In this document: positions 33,088 through 45,100 of the stretch, piece after piece
How positions within the stretch are numbered: the first letter of the stretch is position 1
How the letters are laid out: each line of letters begins with the position of its first letter
DNA from: Wyeomyia smithii
Taxonomy: Eukaryota; Arthropoda; Insecta; Diptera; Culicidae
NCBI RefSeq assembly: GCF_029784165.1
Contig: NC_073695.1
Coordinates: forward strand, 243,882,089-243,946,088
Length of the DNA: 64,000 bases
Direction of reading: 5' to 3'
The notes under the pieces: generated by a model
Told to the model about the DNA's origin: nothing
Seen by the model: the letters and a program-made list of their open reading frames with translations, nothing else
Databases searched by the model: none
Made by a program: the position numbers and the translations under genes

Positions 33088-35110
33088 TTAGTTATCCTTT
33101 GGTTTTTCGATTTCAAACACCGGCGGAGCGAAGGGTAGAACATTCGGCTGATGGCTGTGCTTGATGCGATTCATGCGCAGTATCGTGAAGGGACGAATCG
33201 AGCAGAAGTAGATTATCTCGGCTAGGCTGAGCAGGCTAACTCCCATGAACAGTCCCAGCAGGCCACCACAGTTGGCGAGAAAATCCGTCACACCGTAAAG
33301 CTCACTCCGTTTGGAGGTTATAAATTGTGCCTCCTTGAAGTAAATTTTCAACCGGGCCAACTGAATTCTGCAAGGAGATGGAAAATAGTAGTTTACTGCG
33401 ATCGATTAAGGTTTTTTTTTCTACCCAGGATATTCATTTATTGGCTGTTTGAACGAGCGAAACAGATTCTTCCAATCGAAGTCGGCCTGCGAAATTTCCG
33501 CGTCGTACTGCACCGAGGTACAAGCCGGCAAACAGTCACACTTGCTCGGTTGATTGTTACGCTTGCCGACGCTATAGCGTACCTCCTCGGCTGTCAGCCT
33601 ATCCTCTGCGTCGTTGTAGCACTCAATCTGGCTCGCTCCACAAACCTCTGTTTGGGAGTCGCGCGGCATCGAGAACTTGACACACTTACACAGGTTTAGT
33701 GTGTAGTTGGTGATGCACTCCAGCTTGCAGTTCTGTTGCGTGTACACCTGAAAGTATTTCAGCCGACGCTCGTGATTAAAGTAACACTGGCGGCTTGGAA
33801 GAAGAGTAAAAATGAAAATTTTTATTTTTCACATTCCCCAGCGTGTAGCAGCTTTGGGACAAAAGGGAAAATGTTACTTATTTTTATGTCTCACCGATGC
33901 GGAGCGTAATGACGTAAACCGTCGGAAGTGGTTATAATTTGGGGCTTTATCGAAATAATAACCTCTTGGTGCAGTGGAACGCGAAAGTACTGCTTAGATA
34001 CCTGTGGGTATTCACTGCTCGAATGCAACAGGACTTTGAAACCCTGAACAGGACCCTACGAAAGTGAAGGTGAAGGATCTTAAATCAAATTTCGCGTTTA
34101 GTGGAAATCGAAACTCACCCTACAAAGAAAATCCAAATCGTACTCGTACAGTGACAGCAAAATGTTCAACCCTCCTCGTGCCCCAGCTCCGAGCACTCTT
34201 AAAGGGTAAGTGTCGATGTCGGCATCATCCTTATAACCAGTTTCTAGCGTCCACTGCGGGGAAGATTTGTTTGCTGTGACATAGGTGTAATCCTCATGCA
34301 GTACCTCCTGCCGCAGCAGATCATCCGCTCCAAGTGAGTTGAAGGTATAGCAAACGCCTTCTTCGGTTAGCGTTTCGGTGAAAAAGTTATCACAGGCGCT
34401 TACATTATTGCGCCAACTACACATCATAAGCATATCACTGGCCGACACCGAAACATTCCGCAGCCAGTCGACACAATCACGATCGAAGGTCTGATTCAAG
34501 GGTTTGTCCTGGAAAATGTGAGCGTCACACACCTGTGCAACAGCGCGCAGTCGATTAAAACTAAAAAATCAATTAGATTTTTTTTAAATCTCTCAAATGT
34601 GCTATTGAACATCACCAACATCAGCTCGTCCATATCCTCTTCGGTGGTATTCGTCAGCATGTAGTAGGAAGTGGTTATATTTAAATATTTCGCTAAAGCC
34701 TTCGTTTCCGGACAAATCGTAACCGCCGGGAACGGAATCTGCCAAATGGGAGTGCTCTTCTCGTTGAAGCTGACAATCACCGGCGTTTGGTCCCACTTGT
34801 GGTAGATATTCTGAATCAACCGTCCACAGCCGTACAGGGAGAGAAAAAAAACTGCGATCCACCAGATTCTGAAACAAAACGTAACCACGATGACAACAAC
34901 GACCTCCACCACGTGCTGCCACTTGGACACCTACTTTTCAAAAACCGTTCGCCGCTTGCAAGCGAAATACTTTATCCCGTGAATGCTACTGTTCGAGCAG
35001 TACTCCAGAAATAGAGACTTCAAGCCACGATAGAGCCTCCGATCGTCCAGTGCATTGATAGCCTTCAATTCGAAGTTGCTCACCGAACGGGAGTCACTTT
35101 GGTACAGCAT
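33088..35110 (-). CDS. ppk-like: Pickpocket-type DEG/ENaC sodium channel subunit, six exons, 558 aa
   Basis: An amiloride-sensitive-type cation channel subunit of the plasma membrane; insect members act in chemo- and mechanosensation and liquid clearance. Exons: 34935-35110, 34620-34868, 34119-34560, 33895-34055, 33425-33793, 33088-33367. All have GT/AG introns; phases agree and the total is 1677 nt. The intracellular N-terminus carries the conserved His-Gly gating motif (SSIHGIKYF, H44-G45). Next come TM1 (about 60-82, IWWIAVFFLSLYGCGRLI) and FPAVTICP (105-112). The extracellular Cys-rich loop includes CYFNHERRLKYFQVY and CLPAC. TM2 (about 493-520) has the pore G-x-S as GVS (508-510) and ends in SLLSLAEIIYF. 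The exon 2/3 donor (GAT|GTTGGT) is the least canonical and was chosen because it joins DELI to FNRLRAVAQVCDAH in frame. It looks intact. The subunit's ligand and partners are unknown. Confidence 0.93.
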
Positions 35111-35744
35111 TTTATCCACCAAGGTCCACTGTTGACGACGTTATCACTCGAACTGAAACCAACTCGAATTCACGGTATCCGCTTTTATGCTAATCTAGAT
35201 AATTGTCGCAAGCATGTGCCAGTGCCAACTTCGATTCGGGTGTGTGGCGTGAACGCACCGCTCAGATGTCACTCCTGGGAGCATCATCATCATTAACACT
35301 CCTTCTCACTAATGCGAGTTCAACCAGCGGGACGCGCCGCCCCCTAAAACTCCCACAATGTGCGCGGGTTTTTTCCCGTAACATTAAATTTTGTACGATT
35401 TTCTGCTACCCGCACACTGGAAATATCGCAGCAAGCCTTTGTTTCCATTGGTTTAACGATGACGTTTAGTCCACTGCTACCTATCGTGCTTGTTACAGTG
35501 ATGATATAATAAACGGACCGCTTGCTGGGATGTCCACTCGGGTGTACTATGTTATGATGACCTGTCAACATCGGCGCGACGACAGCAAGGTAGAAGGTTG
35601 GCTATCCTTCAGAGTACAGCCAAGCAGGGTGCGTCTCTGTATATGAACTGAGTACCGATTGCATTGTTGAGGGAATCTTTTGTAGTTTTTATGAAAATAA
35701 ATAAGATTTTCATAATATGAGCTTTTTTAGATAATTATTCTTAA
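35111..35744. other. Upstream flank of the channel gene
   Basis: Moderately GC-rich for 300 bases, then AT-rich. It probably contains the minus-strand promoter, but no TATA box or clear initiator could be chosen. Open frames on both strands lack domains. Confidence 0.45.
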
Positions 35745-36060
35745 ATTTTTTTCAGACTATTTTCCAAAAAAATATTTTTTTCAGAGTTTAGTTTTTTGGA
35801 AAAAAAATATTAGCTACAAATTTGTCGAAGATTTCACACCGATCAAACAAACCGATCAAATCAATACCTTCCTAAAATAGTATTTTTCAATAGCTTCGCA
35901 AATATAAGTCGTGTTACAAAAAATTAAACCAATAGCACAAAATGGCATCTTTTGCCTATAGAAACGTTTATGCAAATTTTCAGCCAAATCTAAAATGACA
36001 ATTTGAAAAATATATTAAAACTGGGACATTTTTTGTGGAACTACTCATTTTCATCAAATA
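35745..36060 (-). repeat. Dispersed non-coding repeat, copy B
   Basis: On the minus strand it reads TAGTTCCACAAAAAATGTCC, CAGTTTTAATA, then GATTTGGCTGAAAATTTGC and AAACGTTTCTATAGGC, matching 49088-49170. Its other end carries the GATCAAACAAACCGATCA word seen at 8235-8255. Confidence 0.7.
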
Positions 36061-36604
36061 ATTATTGAGATACTACGCGATTCACCATAAAATGCTTGTC
36101 GGTTGAACGACTCGGCGCTCCCGATATTGCTCTACATCGACAGTATTGTCAGTTGCGGGAAAATTTTTCCTCACAAGAGGCATTGGAAACGCTTTAGAAG
36201 TGCGCGGGTATATTTAATCCTGTTGATGTCTATTACAAAACAATGCGCAAATCCAATTTCCGCGCTGTTTGTAAAAGACATTTCCACGATTGGTGATATC
36301 CACGCTTTTTTACAAGGATTTTTCGGGCAATTTGTAGAGATCACCAATATTTAACGAAAAACAACCGGTTCAAAAGTATCGATCCAGCTTGATAAAAAAT
36401 AACGATTTTCAGGTCCCAATGTATTGATACCGAAAGTATCGATACGGTATCCATCAAAGCTATAACACCTCTCTCCGCCGATAGTAATAATTTTTCGTTT
36501 ACAAAAAAATCACCCTACTGTAACAGCTCTCGTCGTTAAAGTTTCTCGGTATAGTTGGGGCTTCAATTTTGATGCTTGAAATAGTTCGGAAATTACCCCT
36601 AAAG
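36061..36604. other. Intergenic DNA
   Basis: AT-rich sequence without a supported gene. An 83-codon plus-strand frame (36103-36354) shows no domain. Confidence 0.45.
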
Positions 36605-37265
36605 GTGGCGTTGCGATGCCATCTTCTTTCCCTTACACACTAGAGCTTTTCCAGTTTTGACAAAGTTGTAGATCTTGTAGTTTTATGAAACTTCACAGAA
36701 TACACAACATTTCTAACTCTTCACATTTCAGAGATCTACGAGTTTTCATAAAACTGGTCGGAATTTCACGTGTAATTGTGATAATTTTAGGCGTCGTACA
36801 CAAATTACGTAACGCATGAGGGGGTTGAAGCTGCGTTACTTATCGTTACGTAGGGAGGAAGGGGGTAGTAGAAACAGTTACGTAACTGTGGTGTTTGCTC
36901 GAAATTGAAAAATTTCTAAGGGGGATCAGGCTGTTCAGCATTGCGTAAATTAAGGAGGGGGGGAGTCATATCGAACGTAGGAGGGGAGGGGGTCTGAAAT
37001 CTAGATTTTTTGCGTTACGTAATTTGTGTACGACGCTTTATGAGTTCGCTCGCTTACAAAATTATTACAAAAAAAACAGCAAGCGAATCACAAAATTATT
37101 ACCAATTTAGCAAAAACTCGTATATTTAAAAAATTTGAAAAGACAAAAATTTTGTGTCTTATACGGAGTTACATGAAATTTTATGATCTAAAATGTTGTC
37201 GAAAACTGCAGAGCTCTAGCGTGTAAGAATAAAAAGTTGATGTCGAAGCGCCATCTCTGCAGCCA
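36605..37265. repeat. Degenerate palindrome of about 660 bp, split by a MITE
   Basis: The left arm (about 36605-36700, with TTACACACTAGAGCTTTTCC and AGTTTTGACAAAGTTGTAGA) is the imperfect reverse complement of the right arm (about 37160-37265, containing TCTAAAATGTTGTCGAAAAC and GCAGAGCTCTAGCGTGTAAG). The MITE at 36791-37036 sits near the centre. Confidence 0.65.
36791..37036. mobile_element. MITE, 246 bp, perfect 25-bp terminal repeats
   Basis: The left end starts GCGTCGTACACAAATTACGT (36791-36815) and the right end is its exact reverse complement (37012-37036). The interior holds short G-rich segments (GGGGGAG-type). The flanks TTTAG and TTTATG hint at a TTTA duplication, but this is uncertain. 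Confidence 0.9.
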
Positions 37266-37383
37266 AATTGGGAACTAAACTAAACGTCAAATTGAAGCTC
37301 TAATTACCACCGAGGAACTTTGCTGAAGACTGCAAATCGATTGGATCAAGTATCAGAGTACTGGACTATTCCACGCAATAAAC
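37037..37383. other. Intergenic DNA, partly the right arm of the palindrome
   Basis: Apart from the palindrome arm nothing is recognised. Confidence 0.4.
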
Positions 37384-38039
37384 GGGTCATTCCATGTCAA
37401 GTGTCCCAGGAAATGCATCGACCATCTCTGATTTCGACCAAAATTTGTGAGTCGATGTATTTTGGGCCGGAACTTATGAGTACAAAGTGTTGTACCGATT
37501 GGTGGACCCCTCGGCCAATGGGACTGTCTCCACTTTTTGCGAATTTAGCAAAATGCCTTTTTTATTTTGTTAATATCTCGGGACCCTGAAGAGCTACAGA
37601 TGATAATGACACATCATTTTAAAGGGTTTTAGATGTAGAATCGAACTACGTGATCAATTTTTTTCTGCAGTGTTGTCAACATTTTATTTTTTCGATTCAA
37701 AACTTAATTTGCAATTTCCTTAAAATACCCCCCTTCGATTTTGATTTTGACCACGCCAATGTGTTTAGCAGACGATTTTACATAGGAATCACTTATCAGC
37801 AAAAAACAAATGTAGCGTTCCAGAGATACAGCATTTTCAAAATTGCAAGATTTTGGATTTTGTCTACGCACGAAAGCGCTTCTACATAAATTGCTGCTAT
37901 CTTAATGGTATCCTAGCAGGCGTTTGTGTAATCGAAGAGATGTACCTTTGAGGAGCATCCGTTAATGATGTAATGCAAAAAATCCCGCTCTAGAATCATT
38001 TTCACGAAAGGTTACAGGAAAGTTTTGGCTACACTTTTC
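37384..38039 (+). repeat. Long inverted repeat, left arm
   Basis: It begins GGGTCATTCCATGTCAAGTG and runs 656 bp. It is the reverse complement of 39447-40112 with scattered substitutions and small indels, roughly 94% alike by eye. Non-coding. Confidence 0.9.
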
Positions 38040-38689
38040 GTATTTAAATTCAAACTGTTTTTTATTAAATGTACACTTTTGTCAATGATTTTAATTTTGA
38101 AACCAACTTGTGACATTATTAATAAGGCCGTTACAAATTTTATTTCATTTTATGGCACCCCTTCAAAAATCTTGAATATTGGAAGTGGAAGAAAAAAAAA
38201 GCTCGAACCGTTTTATTCATTTTATTGGTTTTCCGACAGCATAGATGCTTTATTAAGCAACCAACAAGTCCAGTAACAGCGAGAGTGTCGTCTAAAGGCA
38301 AGCGAAATAAATAATAATAATAATAATAAAGTGTTATTTTTCAATATTTATTTGAGTGCAAGTTACAAACGTCATAACATGCACACAAACTTTGATTTTT
38401 TTCGTCTCCTTTTCGACCCCCTTTGCTAACCTTGGACATAAAAAGAATTCGAAATTTGTATCAGCCTAACGTGAAAAAATGCTGATTTCAGATTCCATTT
38501 CATAATATTGCATGTTTACATTCAAGAACACATGTTCAAACAAATCTCCGAACGCATCCAAAATATTTTATCATAACCGAGTATCTTAATTTGCTCATAT
38601 CATAGCACGTCATAGAGCAAGTAAGCCTATCATAACATTCATCTGCATATATTCTTCTTCTTCTAACACAGGATTAGAGCGGAGGTGGC

Positions 38690-38795
38690 ATTTTCTGTTC
38701 TGTTTATTTGACACAGGCTTCGCAGCCACTGACTCCTACTGATATTAACAGTCTCCTCCCGAGCCGGGACTCGAACATGCAACGACTAGCAGTTT
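38690..38795 (-). mobile_element. Degraded tRNA-derived SINE fragment
   Basis: The minus strand reads CATGTTCGAGTCCCGGCTCG, then GGAGGAGACTGTTAATATCA, and GGCTGCGAAGCCTGTG. This is the B-box and body of the same family as 20508-20714, with deletions. Confidence 0.75.
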
Positions 38796-39162
38796 TGTGA
38801 CGAAATTTGACGAGAGGGAGGCTAGGGGGTCAAGCCAAGCTACGTAGCAAATATGAAATTAAAAAAATTGGGTATTCTAATTGTTTTTTTTTCACGGCTT
38901 TGTTTGTTTATGGCCATTTTTAGTTCTTTGTCTTGTCTTATTCATTTATGATACAATGTTATGATTTATGATACAATGTTATGATTTTTGGTAGTAAAAT
39001 TTGCAAAAAAAGTTATTGGGTGGGGTGAGAGTGAGGGAGGGGGGGTGTAGAGTTTGTTATAATGCTACGTAATTATCTATAGGGGTCTGACTTTGTGACA
39101 AAATGCTACGATGGGAGAGGGGCAAGGGGGTAAAAAAAACTAAAAAAAGCTTCGTCATTTAT

Positions 39163-39420
39163 GTATGCTCCCTCAGTAGCTAGTAAATCTCATCGCGCAA
39201 GCTGCTGTGATAACCAATACCGTTTTCCAGCGACACAAATTTGTTTTAAATACAATCCAATTAAACACACCATCTTCAAGAATGAAATGACTGCACCCGT
39301 GATGAGACACATTGTTTACAATTTTGAAATCATAGCAAACCTTGAATTAGGAAAACAACATGACCAATCACTAGTTAGGAAACGGTTTCAAATTGAGAGA
39401 AGATGATTTCTACAATGTGA
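39163..39420 (+). repeat. Dispersed repeat, copy related to 62411-62960
   Basis: The shared words are AGTAGCTAG(T/C)AAATC, GCTGTGATAACCA(A/G)TACCG, TTGTTTTAAATA(C/T)AATCCAA and CATTGTTTACAATTTTGAAA, in the same order and spacing once the LINE insertion in the other copy is removed. Confidence 0.8.
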
Positions 39421-39446
39421 TAAACCAATAAAATGAAGATTCATGT

Positions 39447-40112
39447 GAAAAGTGTAACCAAAACTATCCTGTAACATTTCGTGAAAATGATTCTAGTACG
39501 GGATTTTTTGCCTTACATCATTAACGGATGCTCCTCTAAGGTACATCTCTTCAATTACACAAACGCCTGCTAGGATACCATTGAGATAGCAGCAATTTAT
39601 GTAGGAGCGCTTCCGTGCGTGGACAAAATCCAAAATCTTGCAATATTAAAAATGCTGTATCTCTGGAACGCTACATTTTGTGTTTTTTGCTGATAAGTGA
39701 TTCCTATGTAAAATCGTCTGCTAAAACATTGGCGTGGTCAAAATCAAAATCGAAGAGGGGGGGGGGGGTATTTTAAGGAAATTGCAAATTAAGTTTTGAA
39801 TCGAAAAAATAAAATGTTGACAACACTGCAGAAAAAAATTTATCACGTAGTTCGATTCAACATCTAAAACCCTCTAAAATGATATGTCAATATCACCTGT
39901 AGCTCTTCAGGGTCCCGAGATATTAACAAAATAAAAAAGGTGTTTTGCTAAATTCGCAAAAAGTGGAGGCAGTCCCATTGGCCGAGGGGTCCACCAATCG
40001 GTACAACACTTTGTACTTATAAGTTCCGGCTCAAAATACATCGACTCACAAATTTTAGTCGAAATCGAAGATGGTCGATGCATTTCCTCGGACACTTGAC
40101 ATGGAATGACCC
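39447..40112 (-). repeat. Long inverted repeat, right arm
   Basis: The 666-bp partner of 37384-38039. It ends GGAATGACCC at 40112. It includes a longer G-run (about 39757-39767) where the left arm has a C-run of about seven bases. Confidence 0.9.
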
Positions 40113-40465
40113 ATACTTAAAGTGAAATATCACAAAATTACACAAAATCACACAAAAACACATCTTTCAAAATTTTCAAGTAGTTCTTGTTATAACGTAA
40201 CCTGCCTTACAACATAACTTATTTATGAATGGCAAAATTGACTCAACGAGATAGGGTTCTCTGCTGAATTGTCGCGCTCCGCAACGCTCATTAAGATTCG
40301 CTGGATTGCTACAACCCAGAGTGCATCGCTCAATATTCGGTTACAATGAACCTGCCACTGTGTGTACGAGCACCCACTTCAGTTGAAGACATCTTTGAAT
40401 TCGGCGAACCGTCAAACAAATTCCATAGTAAAGTAACTATGACTAACATTTTTTAACTAACCATA
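40113..40465. other. Intergenic DNA
   Basis: AT-rich with CACAAAA words. No gene or repeat end recognised. Confidence 0.45.
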
Positions 40466-41410
40466 GAGGAGAGGGCGGCAGTTTCGGACACTTTTTCTAC
40501 CATGATTTTAAATATTTTTTTGTTATCTTTAAAAAAACGGAATTCATCCTGGCTGTTGCTTGGACATCACAGTATCATATAAGCGTGTTAGTAGTGTGCG
40601 ATGATGCGACTTCGGTTAATTTATTTGATTTTTTCGAAATTACTTTTTTGTCCGAATGTGCCCCGTGGGTGGGGTAGTTTCGGACAGTCCTGGGACACTT
40701 TCGGACAGTGTTGAAAAACTTTTCCAGTTTAATGAAAATTTTGTGTTTTTCAACTATTACTTTCATATAAACAGAGACTGAGATCAGATGCTTTGCAAAC
40801 TTCGAAACTCATCCTTCTATTTCAAATTTATTTCATGAAATAAAAATCGCGCAAACTGGCTATGAGGGGGAAAGGATACAAGAAATATACCATTTTCTCG
40901 GCAATATTTGATTGGTTTAAAGTACAATGGCATTCGTGATTGTCAAGCGACAGCAAAATTAGTTCACTTACGCTGCTTTTTGGAACCTCATTCAAGTGTT
41001 CCAGAACAGTGAGAAACAATTTCCCAATCGTTTTGGCATACGACACGTCAATCCATAATTCATATGAGAACTTTCGATCAAATATTTCTCTAGAAACGTT
41101 TCTTTCACGTTCGTAAACACTTGTTGATCTGAGTTTTTGGACGAGAAGCTTTCTGATTTTTCCGTTTTATCGTTTATTTGATTTTTCAGACGACAGACCA
41201 AGGTGTTCTTTTAATTCCGCAGGTATCAGAAGCGTGTCTCAAAGACATTGTTTCCAGCTCATCTTCGTTGATGCTTGCTCTATCGGTTTTCCTTTTGTAG
41301 TTCCGAATCATTTTTAGGACTAAGAATCAATCTAAATCGATATTTGTTAATAAACAACAATCAAACACAAATTTGATAAGTGTCCGGCACGATGTCCGAA
41401 TGTGCCCCAT
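40466..41410 (-). mobile_element. pogo/Tigger-like DNA transposon relic
   Basis: A transposase N-terminal fragment lies between GGGCGGCAGTTTCGGACACT (from 40473) and, at the far end, a GTCCGAATGTGCCCCATC word (to about 41412). Related GGACA-containing words also occur internally (40650-40720). The ends are imperfect and the element is short, so it is internally deleted. Boundaries approximate. Confidence 0.5.
40820..41311 (-). pseudogene. pogo/Tigger-like transposase N-terminal fragment (psq-type and CENP-B-type HTH region)
   Basis: The minus strand starts MIRNYKRKTDRASINEDELE (ATG at 41309-41311). After a stop/frameshift it continues as VFTNVKETFLEKYLIESSHM then NYGLTCRM in another frame. 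In this family such segments form the paired helix-turn-helix DNA-binding region of jerky/Tigger proteins. The DDE catalytic domain is missing and several stops interrupt, so it is dead. Confidence 0.6.
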
Positions 41411-41764
41411 CACCATCCGAAAACAAATCTTAATTTTATTTAATAAATAAGATCTTTGTTTACCCGATGTTATTACGTTTTTTCAATGCATGTTAGTTAC
41501 GAACTAAGGTGGTGTACTTAAATTTTTAAATCGTACACAAAGAAATTAGAGAAGTACTTACAACTTTAAGCTCAAACGGTTTCCACATGAATGAAAAAAT
41601 GGAACTATGTTGGTTTCGTTAGTAATAAACAACCAAGAACTATCAAACTATATGTCTTCTAAAAACGCACATTAAATGCTCTGGCTTTTACACAACAAAT
41701 GTGTCAAAAGGATAACGCAACAGTTGCGTAATGAATACATTGACAGAGATCGAAATCAGAATAT
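41411..41764. other. Intergenic DNA
   Basis: AT-rich; nothing recognised before the hAT target duplication. Confidence 0.5.
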
Positions 41765-41776
41765 GTTTATTATAGG

Positions 41777-42164
41777 TGTCGAGACAATGGACTGTACTTA
41801 AATCACTACGGGAACATTCCGGATGGTTCTATCACTTCACAGGATTTTCGGATGAAGAACTTCCAATTATTTCACTCAAACTTATATTATACTTTAACCA
41901 TTTACACTCTTCCAAAATTTAAACACGAATGAATCTATCTCCACTGCCACTGTCCCATTTATAGCACTGTACTAATTTCTAGAACATTCGAAACGGAAAA
42001 CTAAAAAAAACTATGAAGGAACGTATTCACCATCTGGAAAACTCGAGAAAATGCTCCAACAGGAAGTGGCTGTCAAACACGTCGAGCTGTCAAAATTTGC
42101 GTTTGCGTTGACGAGGGGTAAACAAAACCGGAATTACATCGAGCTGAACCGATTGGCTCGAACA
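41777..42164 (-). repeat. 3' LTR of the BEL/Pao element (388 bp)
   Basis: It matches 47808-48197 with about six differences, including C/T changes near 41943 and 41956 and a shorter A-run. Confidence 0.97.
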
Positions 42165-45100
42165 TTCTCCCCCCGGGACTCGTCGATTTCAGTCTCGGAA
42201 GCTTGTAGATTATCCAAAATTAGCAGTGGAGCAAGTTTATGTATTGGTCGCATCAGTAAACCAGCCTTGGTTCGCAGTTCCACCGTCCTCACCATGTTGT
42301 CTAATCCCCGATAAGTGTTTTCCACCTTTCCCATCTTCCAGAGTTGCGGAGGCAGATTGTCTTCTTTAATGAGCACAATCATTCCCTTTCGAAGGTTGGC
42401 ATGCTTACGAGTCCATTTGCCTCAGACTTGTAATTCCACTAAATATTCACGGGACCAGCGTTTCCAAAACATCTCCCTAAGATGTTGTACATATTGCCAA
42501 CGAGAGAGGCGGTTGCTAGGGATTTCATCATATGTTGGCTCAGGAATTGCATTCAATGGTCGGTCAATTAGAAAATGACCCGGAGTGAGAGGTTCCAAAT
42601 CTGCCGGGTGGTCAGATGAAGCATATAAGGGTCTTGAGTTCAAAAGTGCTTCGATTTGGCACAGTAAAGTCGAAAACTCACTCATTGTTAATAAAGCTGA
42701 CTGACACACCTTCCTCAAAATCGTCTTAGTGCTTTTCACGCCTGCTTCCCATAGCCCACCCATGTGTGGTGCATTCGGCGGAATCATTCTCCAACGAGTT
42801 TGACGAGAATGACAAAATTCAAAAATTTTCTTCTCAGTTAGTTGCTGCCTAAAAAGTTCATATAATGCATGCAGCTCATGTTTTGCTCCGACAAAATTTG
42901 TTCCATGGTCAGAATACACATCTTCGGGAAGTCCACGTCGAGAAACAAACCGAACCAATGCACTCATAAACGCCTCGGTTGAAAGGTTCTCTACGGCCTC
43001 GAGATGAATCCCCTTTGTCACCAGACACACAAATACACATATGTAGCCCTTGACGGGAGCAGTCTTACGACCTGTTTGCTTTATAAAAATGGGTCCGGCA
43101 TAATCAACACCCACCTTTTGGAACGCTGGAGCTCTATCACACCGACTTGCAGGCAGGTCACCCATGAATTGATTGGCAGTTATTGGTTTGCACTTGAAAC
43201 ACGTGAAGCAATTTCTGGTCACTTTGCGAAAAGTGGATCGTGGATTCAGAACCCAGAACTGTCTACGCACAATAGCCATAAGAGCAGATGGGCCCACATG
43301 GAGATTCTCACGATGAATAGCCATTATAAAATTTTGAACCACCATATTATGACCAGGTAAAATTAACTGGTATTTACCTTCATCAGTCAAACTCGAATGA
43401 CGTAATCTACCACCCACTCTCAACAGCCCGTTATTAATTATTGGACATAAGTTTCCAATATGCTTGCAAGGCTTACCTGCCTTCACTCTTTCAATTTCAT
43501 CAGCTAGACTTTGAAATTGTAACACACGAACTATGGTAGTCATTGCCGACCGCAATTCCTCCACTGTAGGATATCGCTGAATAACACGATTCATCTTAAC
43601 CTTTTCTCTGCAGTTTTTATAAAACCGCAATATGTACGCCAACACTCGTTGCAGTTTTCTAAACGATTCATATTTGAAGAAAATTGGTAGAACATCCATA
43701 TTAACCACTGCTTGTACAGCGGACACACATTTCTAACTTCTCTGGAGAATCTATTTCGTACATCTCGTCTCGTAAAAATCTCGGACCGATCCACCAAAGG
43801 TCATTACTTAATAACTTATCAGCGGATTGACCACGAGACACCAAGTCTGCAGGATTTTCATTCGTATTAACATACTTCCATCGAAATCGTTCACCGCTCT
43901 CTTTAATTTCACGCACACGATTTGAAACGTACAAATCTAGTTGACTGGGATTTTTCTGCAACCAAGCAAGCACGATTTGGCTGTCAGACCATAAAATTAT
44001 TTCGTTGAATGCAGTGTTTGGTGCGGAGAGGATTTTCTTCACCAACCAGACTAACAAACCGGCAGCAAGCAATTCTTTACGAGGGATTCGGCACTATTTT
44101 AGATTTAGCGCATAACAATTTAACATCGATTTTTTTTTTAGAAACAAGGGATCTTATGTAAACACACGCTCCATATGCGTGCATCGAAGCATCAGCGAAG
44201 CCGTGCAACTCGAACACAGCGGCGTCGGAATTCACTATTTGACGAGGAATACGAAGTTGGCTAACACCATCAATGGCCCTAAGGAAAGTTTCTACTTCAT
44301 TTTTCAACTCACCGGTGATACCTTCATCCCAATTCAGTTTTGCTTTCCAGATTCTGGGCATCAAGAGTTTTCCGATCACGATGACCGGTGCCACTAAGCC
44401 AAGCGGATCGTACATACGTGCGATTACCGACAAGAGGTGTCTCTTTGTAGGCGTCTTTTTATCATCCGATGGTGCCGAAGAAAATATTAATTCATCCGAC
44501 GCCGGGTTCCACATCAAACCCAACGTTTTGATTGCTTCTTCTGCGCCGATGCAGACGAGTTCCTCACGGTCACATTGAGGGATCTTTCCCAAAAGTTTGG
44601 GACTATTCGACGACCACTTATGTAGGTGAAAGCCACCGGCGGACAACAGCTGGACCAACTGCTCTTGTGCTGCGGACGCCGTGCTGAGATCATTGAAACC
44701 GAATAATGCGTTGTCTACGTAGCAATCCTTCTCGATGATGTCAGCAGCCATAGGATATTTGGCTCTCTCGTCGATTGCCAACTGTAGCAGAGCTCTTGTA
44801 GCCAAAAACGGAGCGGATGCAGTGCCATAAGTGACGGTAGTCAGCTCAAGCACACGAAGGCGACACGATGGATCAATTCTCCAGAACACACGTTGTAACG
44901 GTGTGTGACACTCGTCGACGATAATTTGCCGATACATCTTCGTAATGTCGGCAGACAAAACATAACATGGCTCACGGAAACGAAGGACTATGGATTGCAG
45001 GTCGCTCTGGTTAATAGCACCTACCTTTAAAACATCGTTGAGGGAGCGTCCAGAGACCTTAGCTGAAGCATCAAACACTACCCGACATTTGGTGGTAGTA

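Larger units (their letters stand above)
38040..39446. other. Spacer of the long inverted repeat (about 1.4 kb)
   Basis: It contains a (TAA)n tract (about 38308-38330), a SINE relic (38690-38795), tandem ATGATTTATGATACAATGTT words (38945-38985), a G-rich stretch (39019-39060) and, at 39163-39420, sequence related to 62411-62960. No gene recognised. Confidence 0.6.

Noticed and set aside
34496..34620. Channel exon 2 continuing as LVMFNSTFERFKKNLIDFLV
   Set aside because: It leaves the family pattern and ends in the wrong frame. A 59-base intron (34561-34619) restores FNRLRAVAQVCDAH and all phases.
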